This document shows, piece after piece, positions 44,862-51,887 of a stretch of DNA of 64,000 nt (its first letter is position 1; every line of letters starts with the position of its first letter). The stretch spans positions 274,501 through 338,500 of the forward strand of contig NZ_CP046242.1 of NCBI RefSeq assembly GCF_023205095.1, written 5' to 3'. Origin of the DNA: Bizionia sp. M204. GTDB lineage: Bacteria; Bacteroidota; Bacteroidia; Flavobacteriales; Flavobacteriaceae. Position numbers and translations under genes: made by a program. A model generated the notes under the pieces. It was not told the origin of the DNA, searched no databases, and saw nothing but the letters and a program-made list of their open reading frames with translations.

Positions 44862-47714
44862 ATGAGTACACAACCAGAACAAGTTTTAGAAAATCAGTTA
44901 ATAGAGCAGCTTTCAAATATTGGATATACCAAAGTTAGTATTCCAGACGAAGCTTCATTATTAGCTAATTTAAAAGCACAATTAGAAAAGCATAACAATA
45001 TAACGTTTACTGCTAAAGAATTTGAGCGTGTTTTAAATATTTTGAGTAAAGGTTCTGTATTTGAAAAAGCCAAAACATTACGTGAAAAACAACATATTGT
45101 TAGAGATAATGGCGATAATTTATATTTCGAGTTTTTAAATACCGAGCATTGGTGTCAAAACCAATATCAAGTTACCAATCAAGTTACTATTGAAGGTAAT
45201 TATAAAAACCGCTATGATGTTACGCTATTAGTAAATGGTTTGCCTTTAGTTCAAATTGAATTAAAGCGTAGAGGTTTAGAAATGAAAGAAGCTTTTAATC
45301 AAATTAATCGCTATCAAAGACATTCATTTGGTGCTAAATCTGCTTTATTTCAATACGTACAAATATTTGTTATTAGTAACGGTGTAAATACAAAATACTA
45401 TGCAAATAACAGGCATCAATCATTTAAGCAAACATTCTATTGGACAAATAACGAAAACAAGCGTTTAACCAATATTTTAAACGGTTTTACATCAGAGTTT
45501 TTAGAGCCTTGTCATATCTCTAAAATGATATGTAAATACATTGTGTTAAATGAAACGCATAAAATATTAATGGTGCTTAGACCATATCAATATTATGCTG
45601 TAGAAAGCATTATCGATAAAGTCAAAAATAGTACACATAATGGTTATATCTGGCATACTACAGGTTCAGGTAAAACATTGACTTCTTTTAAAGCAAGTCA
45701 AATTATTATGAAAATGCCACAAGTTAAAAAAGTGATATTTGTAGTAGATAGAAAGGATTTAGACTACCAAACCACCAAAGAGTTTAATAGTTTCTCCAAA
45801 GGTAGTATAGATGGTACAGACAATACAAAAGCGTTAGTAAAACAGTTTAGTGATGATACTAAAATAATTGTTACTACCATTCAGAAGTTAAATACAGCCA
45901 TTAGCAAAAAGAACTATTTAGCGAAGATGGAGAAAATGAAAGATGAGCGTATCGTCTTTATTTTCGATGAATGTCACCGTAGTCAATTTGGAGAAACACA
46001 CAACCGTATAAAAGCGTTCTTCAATAACTTTCAAATGTTTGGTTTTACTGGAACACCCATATTTGCAGATAATGCGGTTAAAAATGAATTAGGTAAACGT
46101 ACAACCAAAGAACTGTTTGGAGAATGTTTGCATAAATATGTGATTACAGATGCAATTAAGGATGAAAATGTATTAAAATTTGCTGTAGAATACGTTGGTA
46201 AATACAAGAAAAAAGAATCTGCAACAGAAATAGATATTGAAGTAGAAGACATTGATCGTAAAGAGTTAATGGAATCGCCAAAACGTTTAGAAAAAGTAGC
46301 CGATTATATTATTGCCAATCACAGCCGTAAAACGCACAACAAAGAATTTACAGGAATGTTTTGTGTGGGTAGTACTGATATGTTGGTAGATTATTATGAT
46401 ATTTTATATCGTAAAAAATTAGAAGGGGAACATAATCTTAAAATAGCAACCATATTTAGTTATGTAGCAAACGAAGACGATGCAGATGCCAACGGATATA
46501 TTCCAGAAGAAGTAGCAATTGCCGCAGAACCTAATGCTGAATACGCTTTAAATCCACATAAAAGGGATAAATTAGAAAGTTATATAGGACATTATAATGA
46601 GATGTTTGGATCTAATTTTTCAACAAAGGATAGTCAGTCATTCTACAATTATTACAACGATATTTCAAAGAAAGTAAAAGAACGTAAGATTGATATTCTG
46701 TTAGTAGTAAATATGTTCTTAACTGGTTTTGATAGTCCATCGTTAAACACTTTATACGTTGATAAAAATTTAAAATATCACGGTTTAATACAAGCATATT
46801 CACGCACCAATAGAATTATAAACGAGCAAAAATCACAAGGTAATATTGTGGTGTTCCGAAATCTTAAAAAAGTAACCGATCAAGCTATTACTCTTTTTAG
46901 TAATAAAGAAGCTATAGATGTGATTATAATGGAACCTTATGAGGATTATGCTAAAAAATTCAATGATGCTTTTATCAATTTATTAAAAATAACACCTACT
47001 GTTAATAGTGTAAATCAATTAGTAAGTGAAGAGGATGAATTAGAGTTTATCAAGGCATTTAGGGAGTTAATGCGTTTAAAAAATACAATGACAACCTTCG
47101 CTAATTTCAATTGGGAAGATTTAGCCATGCAAGAACAGTTGTTTAATGATTATAGAAGCAAGTATTTAGATTTATGGCAAAAAACCAAACACGACAATAC
47201 TAAAGAAAAAGTTTCAATTCTTGATGATGTAGATTTTGAATTAGAGTTAATTCATAGTGACGTAATAAATGTTTCTTATATTCTGCAATTATTGGCAGGT
47301 TTAAAAGATGCTAAACAGTCGGATAAAGTAGCTAAACAAAAGGAGATCGTTGATGCCTTGACGGGAGAGGCTAATTTAAGAAGTAAACGAGAATTAATAG
47401 AAAAGTTTATTGAAGATAATCTGCCTGAAATAGAAGATTCAGAAACCATACCTCAAGAGTTTGAAAAGTTCTGGTCAGAAGAACAGCAAAAAGCGTTTGA
47501 AGTATTCGTAAAAGAAGAAAATCTATCATCAGAAAAAACACAAAAGCTTATAGAAGATTATCTTTATGCCGAACGAGAACCATTGCGTGATGAATTACTG
47601 GATTTAATAGAAGGTACAAAGCCAAATGTTTTAAAACGTAAATCAATAGGTGATAGAATTTTAAATAAAGTCGTAAACTTTGTGGAGACTTTTATTAATG
47701 GAATGGATAGTTAA
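44862..47714 (+). CDS. hsdR: Type I restriction endonuclease, motor/nuclease subunit
   Basis: A 950-residue HsdR. The N-terminal nuclease has the PD-(D/E)xK-type pattern RYDVTLLVNGLPLVQIELKR near residue 120-140. The SF2 motor shows Walker A HTTGSGKT near residue 267, the DECH box FDECHRSQFG near 369, GFTGTP, and VVNMFLTGFDSPSLNTLYVDK followed by QAYSRTNRI. The C-terminal ~200 residues bind HsdM/HsdS. Reading frame is intact. It starts 2 bases after the AbiF stop and is separated from hsdM/hsdS by the inserted AbiF cassette. Confidence 0.96.
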   Translation: MSTQPEQVLENQLIEQLSNIGYTKVSIPDEASLLANLKAQLEKHNNITFTAKEFERVLNILSKGSVFEKAKTLREKQHIVRDNGDNLYFEFLNTEHWCQNQYQVTNQVTIEGNYKNRYDVTLLVNGLPLVQIELKRRGLEMKEAFNQINRYQRHSFGAKSALFQYVQIFVISNGVNTKYYANNRHQSFKQTFYWTNNENKRLTNILNGFTSEFLEPCHISKMICKYIVLNETHKILMVLRPYQYYAVESIIDKVKNSTHNGYIWHTTGSGKTLTSFKASQIIMKMPQVKKVIFVVDRKDLDYQTTKEFNSFSKGSIDGTDNTKALVKQFSDDTKIIVTTIQKLNTAISKKNYLAKMEKMKDERIVFIFDECHRSQFGETHNRIKAFFNNFQMFGFTGTPIFADNAVKNELGKRTTKELFGECLHKYVITDAIKDENVLKFAVEYVGKYKKKESATEIDIEVEDIDRKELMESPKRLEKVADYIIANHSRKTHNKEFTGMFCVGSTDMLVDYYDILYRKKLEGEHNLKIATIFSYVANEDDADANGYIPEEVAIAAEPNAEYALNPHKRDKLESYIGHYNEMFGSNFSTKDSQSFYNYYNDISKKVKERKIDILLVVNMFLTGFDSPSLNTLYVDKNLKYHGLIQAYSRTNRIINEQKSQGNIVVFRNLKKVTDQAITLFSNKEAIDVIIMEPYEDYAKKFNDAFINLLKITPTVNSVNQLVSEEDELEFIKAFRELMRLKNTMTTFANFNWEDLAMQEQLFNDYRSKYLDLWQKTKHDNTKEKVSILDDVDFELELIHSDVINVSYILQLLAGLKDAKQSDKVAKQKEIVDALTGEANLRSKRELIEKFIEDNLPEIEDSETIPQEFEKFWSEEQQKAFEVFVKEENLSSEKTQKLIEDYLYAEREPLRDELLDLIEGTKPNVLKRKSIGDRILNKVVNFVETFINGMDS

Positions 47715-47726
47715 GTAATTATATTA

Positions 47727-47774
47727 AAATTAACTTAAAAGTGAAATATATTTGTAAATTAACTTAAAAGTGAA
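47727..47774. promoter_or_regulatory. 19-bp direct repeats flanking the promoter of the toxin-antitoxin-like operon
   Basis: AAATTAACTTAAAAGTGAA occurs at 47727-47745 and, identically, at 47756-47774. Each copy contains the short dyad ACTT-AA-AAGT. A perfect -7 box TATATTTG (47747-47754) lies between them, and the second copy contains the GTG start codon (47770). A second possible -7 box TAACTTTG lies at 47775-47782. The layout suits an operator for autorepression by the HTH antitoxin encoded in the operon. Confidence 0.7.
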
Positions 47775-48294
47775 TAACTTTGCACACATAAAACCACTAT
47801 TCAAATATAAAACAGTAGCATATTATTCTGTTTGTTTGGATGATAATGAAAAAACATTATATCAAGAGTTTGTTGAAAAACATACTGTTGAGAATAAAGA
47901 TAAGTTATATCATATTCAAAAATGGTTAAAAGAAATAGGTGAAAAATATGGCGCACAAAATCGTTTTTTCAGAAATGAGGCTCAAATTGCTGATGCTTCA
48001 GCATTACCACCAATTGGCAAAGACAGAAAACCGTACTATGTAGAGTATGGTAAGAATAAAGCCAATAATCTTAGATTATATTGTTTAAGAGCAAATTCAA
48101 ATGTCGTTTTTCTATTCAATGGCGATATTAAAACTAACAATAACCCACAACTTTGCGATAATGTTAGAAATCATTTTAATTTAGCAAATACACTTACAAA
48201 AGCAATTGATAATGCTTTTCGAGAGAAAGATATTGTTTGGAACGAAGATTGTACTTTAATTAGTTGTAGTGAAGATTTTATACTTTATTATTAA
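47770..48294 (+). CDS. Putative toxin of a HigB-like toxin-antitoxin-chaperone module
   Basis: A 174-residue protein encoded directly before an HTH gene. The middle (RFFRNEAQIADASALPPIG...NLRLYCLRANSNVVFLFNGDIK) has the beta-strand pattern of RelE/HigB/Gp49-like toxins (a strand rich in R/L/Y followed by a VxFLFNG strand). It resembles proteins often found before XRE genes in Bacteroidota. Catalytic residues of this family are not strictly conserved, so ribosome-dependent RNase activity is inference. No ATG is available upstream of the conserved part; GTG 47770 is used and lies within an operator-like repeat. Confidence 0.65.
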   Translation: MNNFAHIKPLFKYKTVAYYSVCLDDNEKTLYQEFVEKHTVENKDKLYHIQKWLKEIGEKYGAQNRFFRNEAQIADASALPPIGKDRKPYYVEYGKNKANNLRLYCLRANSNVVFLFNGDIKTNNNPQLCDNVRNHFNLANTLTKAIDNAFREKDIVWNEDCTLISCSEDFILYY

Positions 48295-48307
48295 AACAAA
48301 AACATAA

Positions 48308-48679
48308 ATGGAATTTCCTAAAGAAAACATACTTGATAATTGGTTAGAAGAAAACAAAAATTCTGAAATCGATAGATTCATAGAGCGTAATTTAGAGATT
48401 ACTCAAAAGGTATGCGTAATTTTAAAGACAAGAGGTATTAAGAAAAATGAATTTGCTAAAATGTTGGACAAGAAGCCATCTGAAATTACGAAGTGGCTTT
48501 CTGGTTTACATAATCTAACATTAAAAAGTATTACAAAAATGGAAGTGGCGTTAGGTGTAAATCTAATGAATCCAGAACCCCAATATGTTTATTTAGGAAT
48601 GGTAGAAGGTGGTTCACAAGATGTAGTTTCCGCAAAAGATGACTATGAACAAAGTTATTATACCCAAGAAGCAGTGTAA
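48308..48679 (+). CDS. XRE-family HTH antitoxin with C-terminal extension
   Basis: A 123-residue protein. Residues about 30-86 form a lambda-repressor-type HTH (CVILKTRGIKKNEFAKMLDKKPSEITKWLSGLHNLTLKSITKMEVALG). A further ~36 residues (NPEPQYVYLGM...DDYEQSYYTQEAV) follow the HTH and are rich in Tyr and acidic residues. In toxin-antitoxin-chaperone systems such a tail is the chaperone-addiction region. The gene follows the putative toxin by 13 bases, and its stop codon overlaps the next start (TAATG), so translation is coupled. HTH and position fit an autorepressing antitoxin. Confidence 0.8.
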   Translation: MEFPKENILDNWLEENKNSEIDRFIERNLEITQKVCVILKTRGIKKNEFAKMLDKKPSEITKWLSGLHNLTLKSITKMEVALGVNLMNPEPQYVYLGMVEGGSQDVVSAKDDYEQSYYTQEAV

Positions 48680-49110
48680 TGGCTGAAAACCCTATTATAC
48701 CAGAGAAAATTAAGTTATTTAATATAGAAGTAGTAAATACTTATATAAACGATGATACTATAAATGATAATTTAAATTTGGAATTTAGTGTAGCGCACAA
48801 CACAAAGCACAATTTAAAAAATGAGAGAGTTAAAATTGAATTATTTATCAATCTTTTATCTCATGAAGAAATAGGTGTTAAATTCCATATTGATTTTCAT
48901 TTCGTAATTGAAGATTTAAGTGATCAATACAATTTAAATAAAGATAATATACCGGTATTTTCGCATCATTTCATAGCGACTTTATTGGGTATAAGTTTTT
49001 CTACGGCAAGAGGGTTGATTTTCCAGCAATTACAAGACACTAAATTTAAAACAATGATATTGCCTATTGTATCACCATATAAAATGTTGACATCAAGAGA
49101 TTCAGAATAG
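48679..49110 (+). CDS. SecB-like chaperone candidate of the toxin-antitoxin module
   Basis: A 143-residue protein with a layout like SecB: N-terminal strands (FNIEVVNTYIND), a long amphipathic beta sheet (LKNERVKIELFINLLSHEEIGVKFHIDFHFVIEDL), and C-terminal helices (FIATLLGISFSTARGLIFQQL) ending in a P-rich loop (KFKTMILPIVSPYKML) that matches the SecB pattern FPQLLLAPVNFD. Identity to SecB is low and the call rests on pattern, not search. It is translationally coupled to the HTH antitoxin. The order toxin, antitoxin, SecB-like is that of TAC systems, where the chaperone stabilises the antitoxin. Confidence 0.58.
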   Translation: MAENPIIPEKIKLFNIEVVNTYINDDTINDNLNLEFSVAHNTKHNLKNERVKIELFINLLSHEEIGVKFHIDFHFVIEDLSDQYNLNKDNIPVFSHHFIATLLGISFSTARGLIFQQLQDTKFKTMILPIVSPYKMLTSRDSE

Positions 49111-49283
49111 TTACTTTTTAGAATAGTCCAAATAGGGGTGAACAAAGAAGATGTTTAAATTATTAGATAAAATCACCTAGAAAAATAACGATCTTAATTA
49201 TTTAGATCTAGTATTTATAATAAACGCTGCTCGATGAAAATCTTGCATCACGTTAGGGATAGAATGATTCAATCCCGCCCATG

Positions 49284-49313
49284 AAAAAGGTGCTATTTAT
49301 TTAGCATCTTTTT
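49284..49313 (+). terminator. Terminator at the end of the element's cargo operon
   Basis: Arms AAAAAGGTGCTA and TAGCATCTTTTT pair with one G-U; loop TTTATT, then a T run. It is about 170 bases after the SecB-like gene. Confidence 0.8.
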
Positions 49314-49389
49314 TTATTTAGGAAACTTGAAAAAAGCAACTTAAATGATCATTGCAGTTAATTATAGAGTCTCATTGAACAAAGGAATA

Positions 49390-49410
49390 TTCTGCAAATA
49401 TTCTGCAAAT
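49390..49410. repeat. Right-end integrase arm-site pair
   Basis: Two tandem TTCTGCAAAT units (49390-49399 and 49401-49410) are identical, base for base over 21 bases, to the pair at 34943-34963 in the left end and in the same orientation. They lie 45 bases from attR. Confidence 0.75.
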
Positions 49411-49419
49411 GAAAATAAA

Positions 49420-49449
49420 AAAAGGGCTTCAATTGCTTGAAACCCTTTT
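49420..49449 (-). terminator. Element-supplied terminator of tRNA-Arg
   Basis: Hairpin AAAAGGG-C-TTCAA / TTGAA-A-CCCTTTT (loop TTGC) lies just past the 3' end of the leftward tRNA-Arg. It replaces the terminator displaced by integration. Confidence 0.75.
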
Positions 49450-49455
49450 AAACAC

Positions 49456-49506
49456 TAGTGACCTCGACTGGATTCAAACCAGTAACCTCTTGAGCCGTAA
49501 TCAAGT
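49456..49506 (-). repeat. attR: 3' half of tRNA-Arg supplied by the element
   Basis: This is the right copy of the 51-bp direct repeat (identical to 34779-34829). It completes the tRNA gene whose 5' half (49507-49532) is chromosomal. Confidence 0.95.
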
Positions 49507-49532
49507 GCGCTATTCAGTTGCGCCACGAGGCC
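49459..49532 (-). tRNA. tRNA-Arg (anticodon ACG), integration site of the element
   Basis: A 74-nt cloverleaf on the minus strand: acceptor GGCCTCG/CGAGGTC, D arm GCGC...GCGC, anticodon stem CTTGA/TCAAG with loop TTACGGC (anticodon ACG, reads CGN after inosine formation), T arm ACTGG TTTGAAT CCAGT, discriminator A; CCA is not encoded. It stays functional because the element restores its 3' half. Confidence 0.96.
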
Positions 49533-49545
49533 GTTTTTGTGGGTG

Positions 49546-49576
49546 CAAATATATTCGTTTTTATATTATATGCCAA
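49546..49576 (-). promoter_or_regulatory. Promoter of tRNA-Arg
   Basis: On the minus strand a TATATTTG box (49546-49553) lies 14 bases before the tRNA, with a TTG (49574-49576) 20 bases further upstream. It is on the chromosomal side, so integration leaves tRNA expression intact. Confidence 0.7.
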
Positions 49577-49588
49577 ATAAAATGTCAA

Positions 49589-49741
49589 TTAATCTAAAGC
49601 ATTTTTTGTTACATATAATTTCCAGCCAAAAATTGCCATTTGAAATTTGCTGGCTTTACTTAAATCCAAACGTTGTTTCGTGAAACTTGGTAGAATGGCT
49701 TTGTTTAATTTAGCTAAAAATTTAAAGATTTGTTTTTTCAT
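49589..49741 (-). CDS. Conserved small flavobacterial protein (50 residues)
   Basis: A short gene of 50 codons: it starts MKKQIFKFLAKLNKAILPSF, continues TKQRLDLSKASKFQMAIFGW and ends KLYVTKNALD. The composition (basic N-terminus, amphipathic middle, GW-x-Y-VTKNALD end) matches a small hypothetical protein I have seen widely in Flavobacteriaceae. Function is unknown. It is the first chromosomal gene to the right of tRNA-Arg and points toward it. Confidence 0.75.
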   Translation of the reverse strand: MKKQIFKFLAKLNKAILPSFTKQRLDLSKASKFQMAIFGWKLYVTKNALD

Positions 49742-49827
49742 AGGTGGCAAAAAAAATAGTATCTGTTCAAGATGTTAAATTTAAGAATTTAATAATCTAT
49801 ATAATAATTTATCCTAAAGTAGTTGCT

Positions 49828-49835
49828 TACATTTG
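49828..49835 (+). promoter_or_regulatory. -7 box before the secreted endonuclease gene
   Basis: TACATTTG matches TAnnTTTG and lies 15 bases before the ATG at 49851. It argues against a TTG start at 49833, which would lie inside it. Confidence 0.6.
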
Positions 49836-49850
49836 CAAAAACCCTTTTTT

Positions 49851-51815
49851 ATGAGATATAATTTACTTTTTGTTTTATTCATTTTTATTGGACTCCAATC
49901 CTTTGGTCAAATTGTTATTAATGAACTGGATTGTGATACGCCAGGTATTGATGATCAAGAGTTTTTAGAACTTAAATCGGATACGCCAAATTTTGATCTA
50001 GATGGTTATGTAGTTGTTTTTTTTAACGGTTCTAGTTCCGGAAACAACTCGAGTTATTTTACAGTCGATTTAGATGGTTATTCAACAGATGAAAATGGCT
50101 TGTTACTTATAGGTAGTGATACTGTAACACCTTTTCCGCAACTTTTAATTGCGGCAAATACCATTCAAAATGGGCCAGATGCCGTTGCCATTTATCTAGG
50201 AAGTGATTTTGATTTTCCCGAAGAAACGGTAGCAACTATTGATAATCTAATTGATGTGCTAATTTATGATACATCAGATGCAGATGATGTGGATATGATT
50301 GCCATCTTTAGTGCCCACCCAAATTTTTCAGATATTCAACAAATTAATGAAGGTCCTGGAAATAATACCAATTCCATTCAGCGAAATAATGATGGAACCT
50401 ACACATCAACAACACCTACACCTCGTGCTTTAAATGATGGTAGTGGAATAATTTTTAATAGTATTGCCATTTCAACTGATGCAGAACAGTATCAGGAAAC
50501 CGATGCTATAACAATCACGTTTACAGCTCAAACCAATGTAACAGCAGATGCAACCTTTTCTTTTTCTATGGATAATGGCGGGTTTAATGCGGCAGATTTT
50601 ACAGGAAACACTACCGTAACCATTCCTAACGGACAAAATACGGTTTCAACAATTATAACATTAATTGATGATGCTGTGGACGAAGGTGATGAAGAGCCTA
50701 TTATTAAATTTGTAAACTTACCGTCACCTTATATTCCATTTAATAATTTTATAAAATTGCGGGTTGTGGATAACGACTTCACCCAAGCTAATTTTGGAAC
50801 ACCCTTAAATTCTACTTATGGAAACGTTACAAGTACACAACCTAGCGGTTATTATGATAGTTTGGATAATTTATCTGATGTTAATTTAAAACAAGCCTTA
50901 CAAGACATTATTGCAGATCCTTCTGTCGTACGTGCTCAAACATATACAGATGTTATTGATATTTTAAAAGAAGCCGATCAGAATCCTGAAAATAGTAATG
51001 AAGTGTGGTTGGTATATTTAGAACAAGGACGTGCTAAATTGGATTATCAATTAAATTCAGTTAGTACGGGTAAATGGAATCGTGAGCACACATTTCCAAG
51101 ATCTAGAGCTGGTTATTACAGTATTGAAGAAGACGAAATAGCAGACGGAAAGGACATTTTTTGGACCACTGAAGCCGATTCATTACGTCATGGAAATTCT
51201 GATGCACATGCATTACGTGCGGCAGATGGACCTGAAAATAGCTCAAGAGGTAATCAGTTTTATGGCCAATATACTGGACCTACAGGAACATTAGGAGGTT
51301 TTAAAGGTGATGTAGCGCGTGGCGTATTTTATTTAGCCATACGTTATAACGGATTGGATATTGTAAATGGTTACCCGGATGGAAACGTGGGACAATTTGG
51401 CGATTTACAAACCCTTTTAGAGTGGCATAGAAATGATCCGCCTGACGATTTTGAAATGAATAGAAATAATATAATTTATACCTGGCAATATAACAGAAAT
51501 CCGTTTATAGATCAGCCAGATTTAGTAGAGTATCTTTGGGGAGATAATGTAGGTGAAGCATGGGTTCAACCTTTGAGTATTGATGAAAAAACCCTGGATT
51601 CCATTGTGATTTATCCAAATCCAACGTCTGGACGTGTATATGTAAAAGGACTGAATAATCGTGCTAATGCAACCGTTTATTCTATAGAAGGGAGAGCGTT
51701 ATTCACCAAAGAAATTACTAATTCGTATATAGATTTAAACTTGTCAAGTGGTATGTATCTATTACAAATTACTTCTGATAATAAAACAACCACCAAAAAA
51801 ATTATGGTGAATTAA
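49851..51815 (+). CDS. Secreted endonuclease I family protein with T9SS type A sorting domain
   Basis: A 654-residue exported protein, taking the ATG at 49851. The signal peptide (MRYNLLFVLFIFIGLQSFGQ) is followed by a lamin-tail-like domain (IVINELDCDTPGIDDQEFLELKS) and a Calx-beta-like region (residues about 205-310). The nuclease domain follows with WNREHTFPRSRAGYY (catalytic His region of EndA/NucM) and HGNSDAHALRAADGPENSSRGNQ, GDVARGVFYLAIRY, and LLEWHRNDPPDDFEMNRNN. The C-terminus (IYPNPTSGRVYVKGL...GMYLLQITSDNKTTTKKIMVN) is a T9SS type A sorting domain. It probably degrades extracellular DNA for nutrients or biofilm control. Confidence 0.93.
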   Translation: MRYNLLFVLFIFIGLQSFGQIVINELDCDTPGIDDQEFLELKSDTPNFDLDGYVVVFFNGSSSGNNSSYFTVDLDGYSTDENGLLLIGSDTVTPFPQLLIAANTIQNGPDAVAIYLGSDFDFPEETVATIDNLIDVLIYDTSDADDVDMIAIFSAHPNFSDIQQINEGPGNNTNSIQRNNDGTYTSTTPTPRALNDGSGIIFNSIAISTDAEQYQETDAITITFTAQTNVTADATFSFSMDNGGFNAADFTGNTTVTIPNGQNTVSTIITLIDDAVDEGDEEPIIKFVNLPSPYIPFNNFIKLRVVDNDFTQANFGTPLNSTYGNVTSTQPSGYYDSLDNLSDVNLKQALQDIIADPSVVRAQTYTDVIDILKEADQNPENSNEVWLVYLEQGRAKLDYQLNSVSTGKWNREHTFPRSRAGYYSIEEDEIADGKDIFWTTEADSLRHGNSDAHALRAADGPENSSRGNQFYGQYTGPTGTLGGFKGDVARGVFYLAIRYNGLDIVNGYPDGNVGQFGDLQTLLEWHRNDPPDDFEMNRNNIIYTWQYNRNPFIDQPDLVEYLWGDNVGEAWVQPLSIDEKTLDSIVIYPNPTSGRVYVKGLNNRANATVYSIEGRALFTKEITNSYIDLNLSSGMYLLQITSDNKTTTKKIMVN

Positions 51816-51837
51816 TTATAAAATCAAGCAAAAACAC

Positions 51838-51869
51838 AAAGCCCAAACAGTACATGTTTGGGCTTTTTT
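51838..51869 (+). terminator. Terminator after the endonuclease gene
   Basis: Arms AAAGCCCAAACA and TGTTTGGGCTTT around loop GTACA, followed by T residues. Confidence 0.9.
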
Positions 51870-51887
51870 ATGCTTGTATAAAACTGG

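Larger units (their letters stand above)
49111..49455. other. Non-coding right end of the element
   Basis: These 345 bases carry no gene. They hold a dyad GGGAT...ATCCC (49253-49273), a terminator (49284-49313), the right arm-type sites (49390-49410) and the leftward terminator of tRNA-Arg (49420-49449). Confidence 0.7.
34779..49506. mobile_element. 14.7-kb integrative element in tRNA-Arg(ACG) carrying defence cargo
   Basis: The element is bounded by a perfect 51-bp direct repeat (34779-34829 and 49456-49506) that equals the 3' half of tRNA-Arg. The repeat-to-repeat distance is 14,677 bp. A tyrosine integrase gene starts 160 bases inside the left end. Gene order is integrase, unknown 381-aa protein, HTH excisionase-like protein, zinc-finger protein, two small genes and a primase/helicase-like ATPase. 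Type I restriction-modification genes, AbiF with its RNA, and the toxin-antitoxin-chaperone-like cassette follow. All genes point right. No relaxase, type IV secretion, capsid or terminase gene is visible, so it resembles a small satellite-like or mobilisable genomic island. Confidence 0.93.

Noticed and set aside
49245-49285. tRNA/tmRNA-like 3' end (ATTCAATCCCGCCC)
   Set aside because: It recalls a T arm, but the stem does not pair with a 7-base loop and no acceptor partner is found; kept only as a dyad.
49409-49597. 62-codon plus-strand frame
   Set aside because: It lies across the tRNA-Arg terminator, the tRNA and its promoter.
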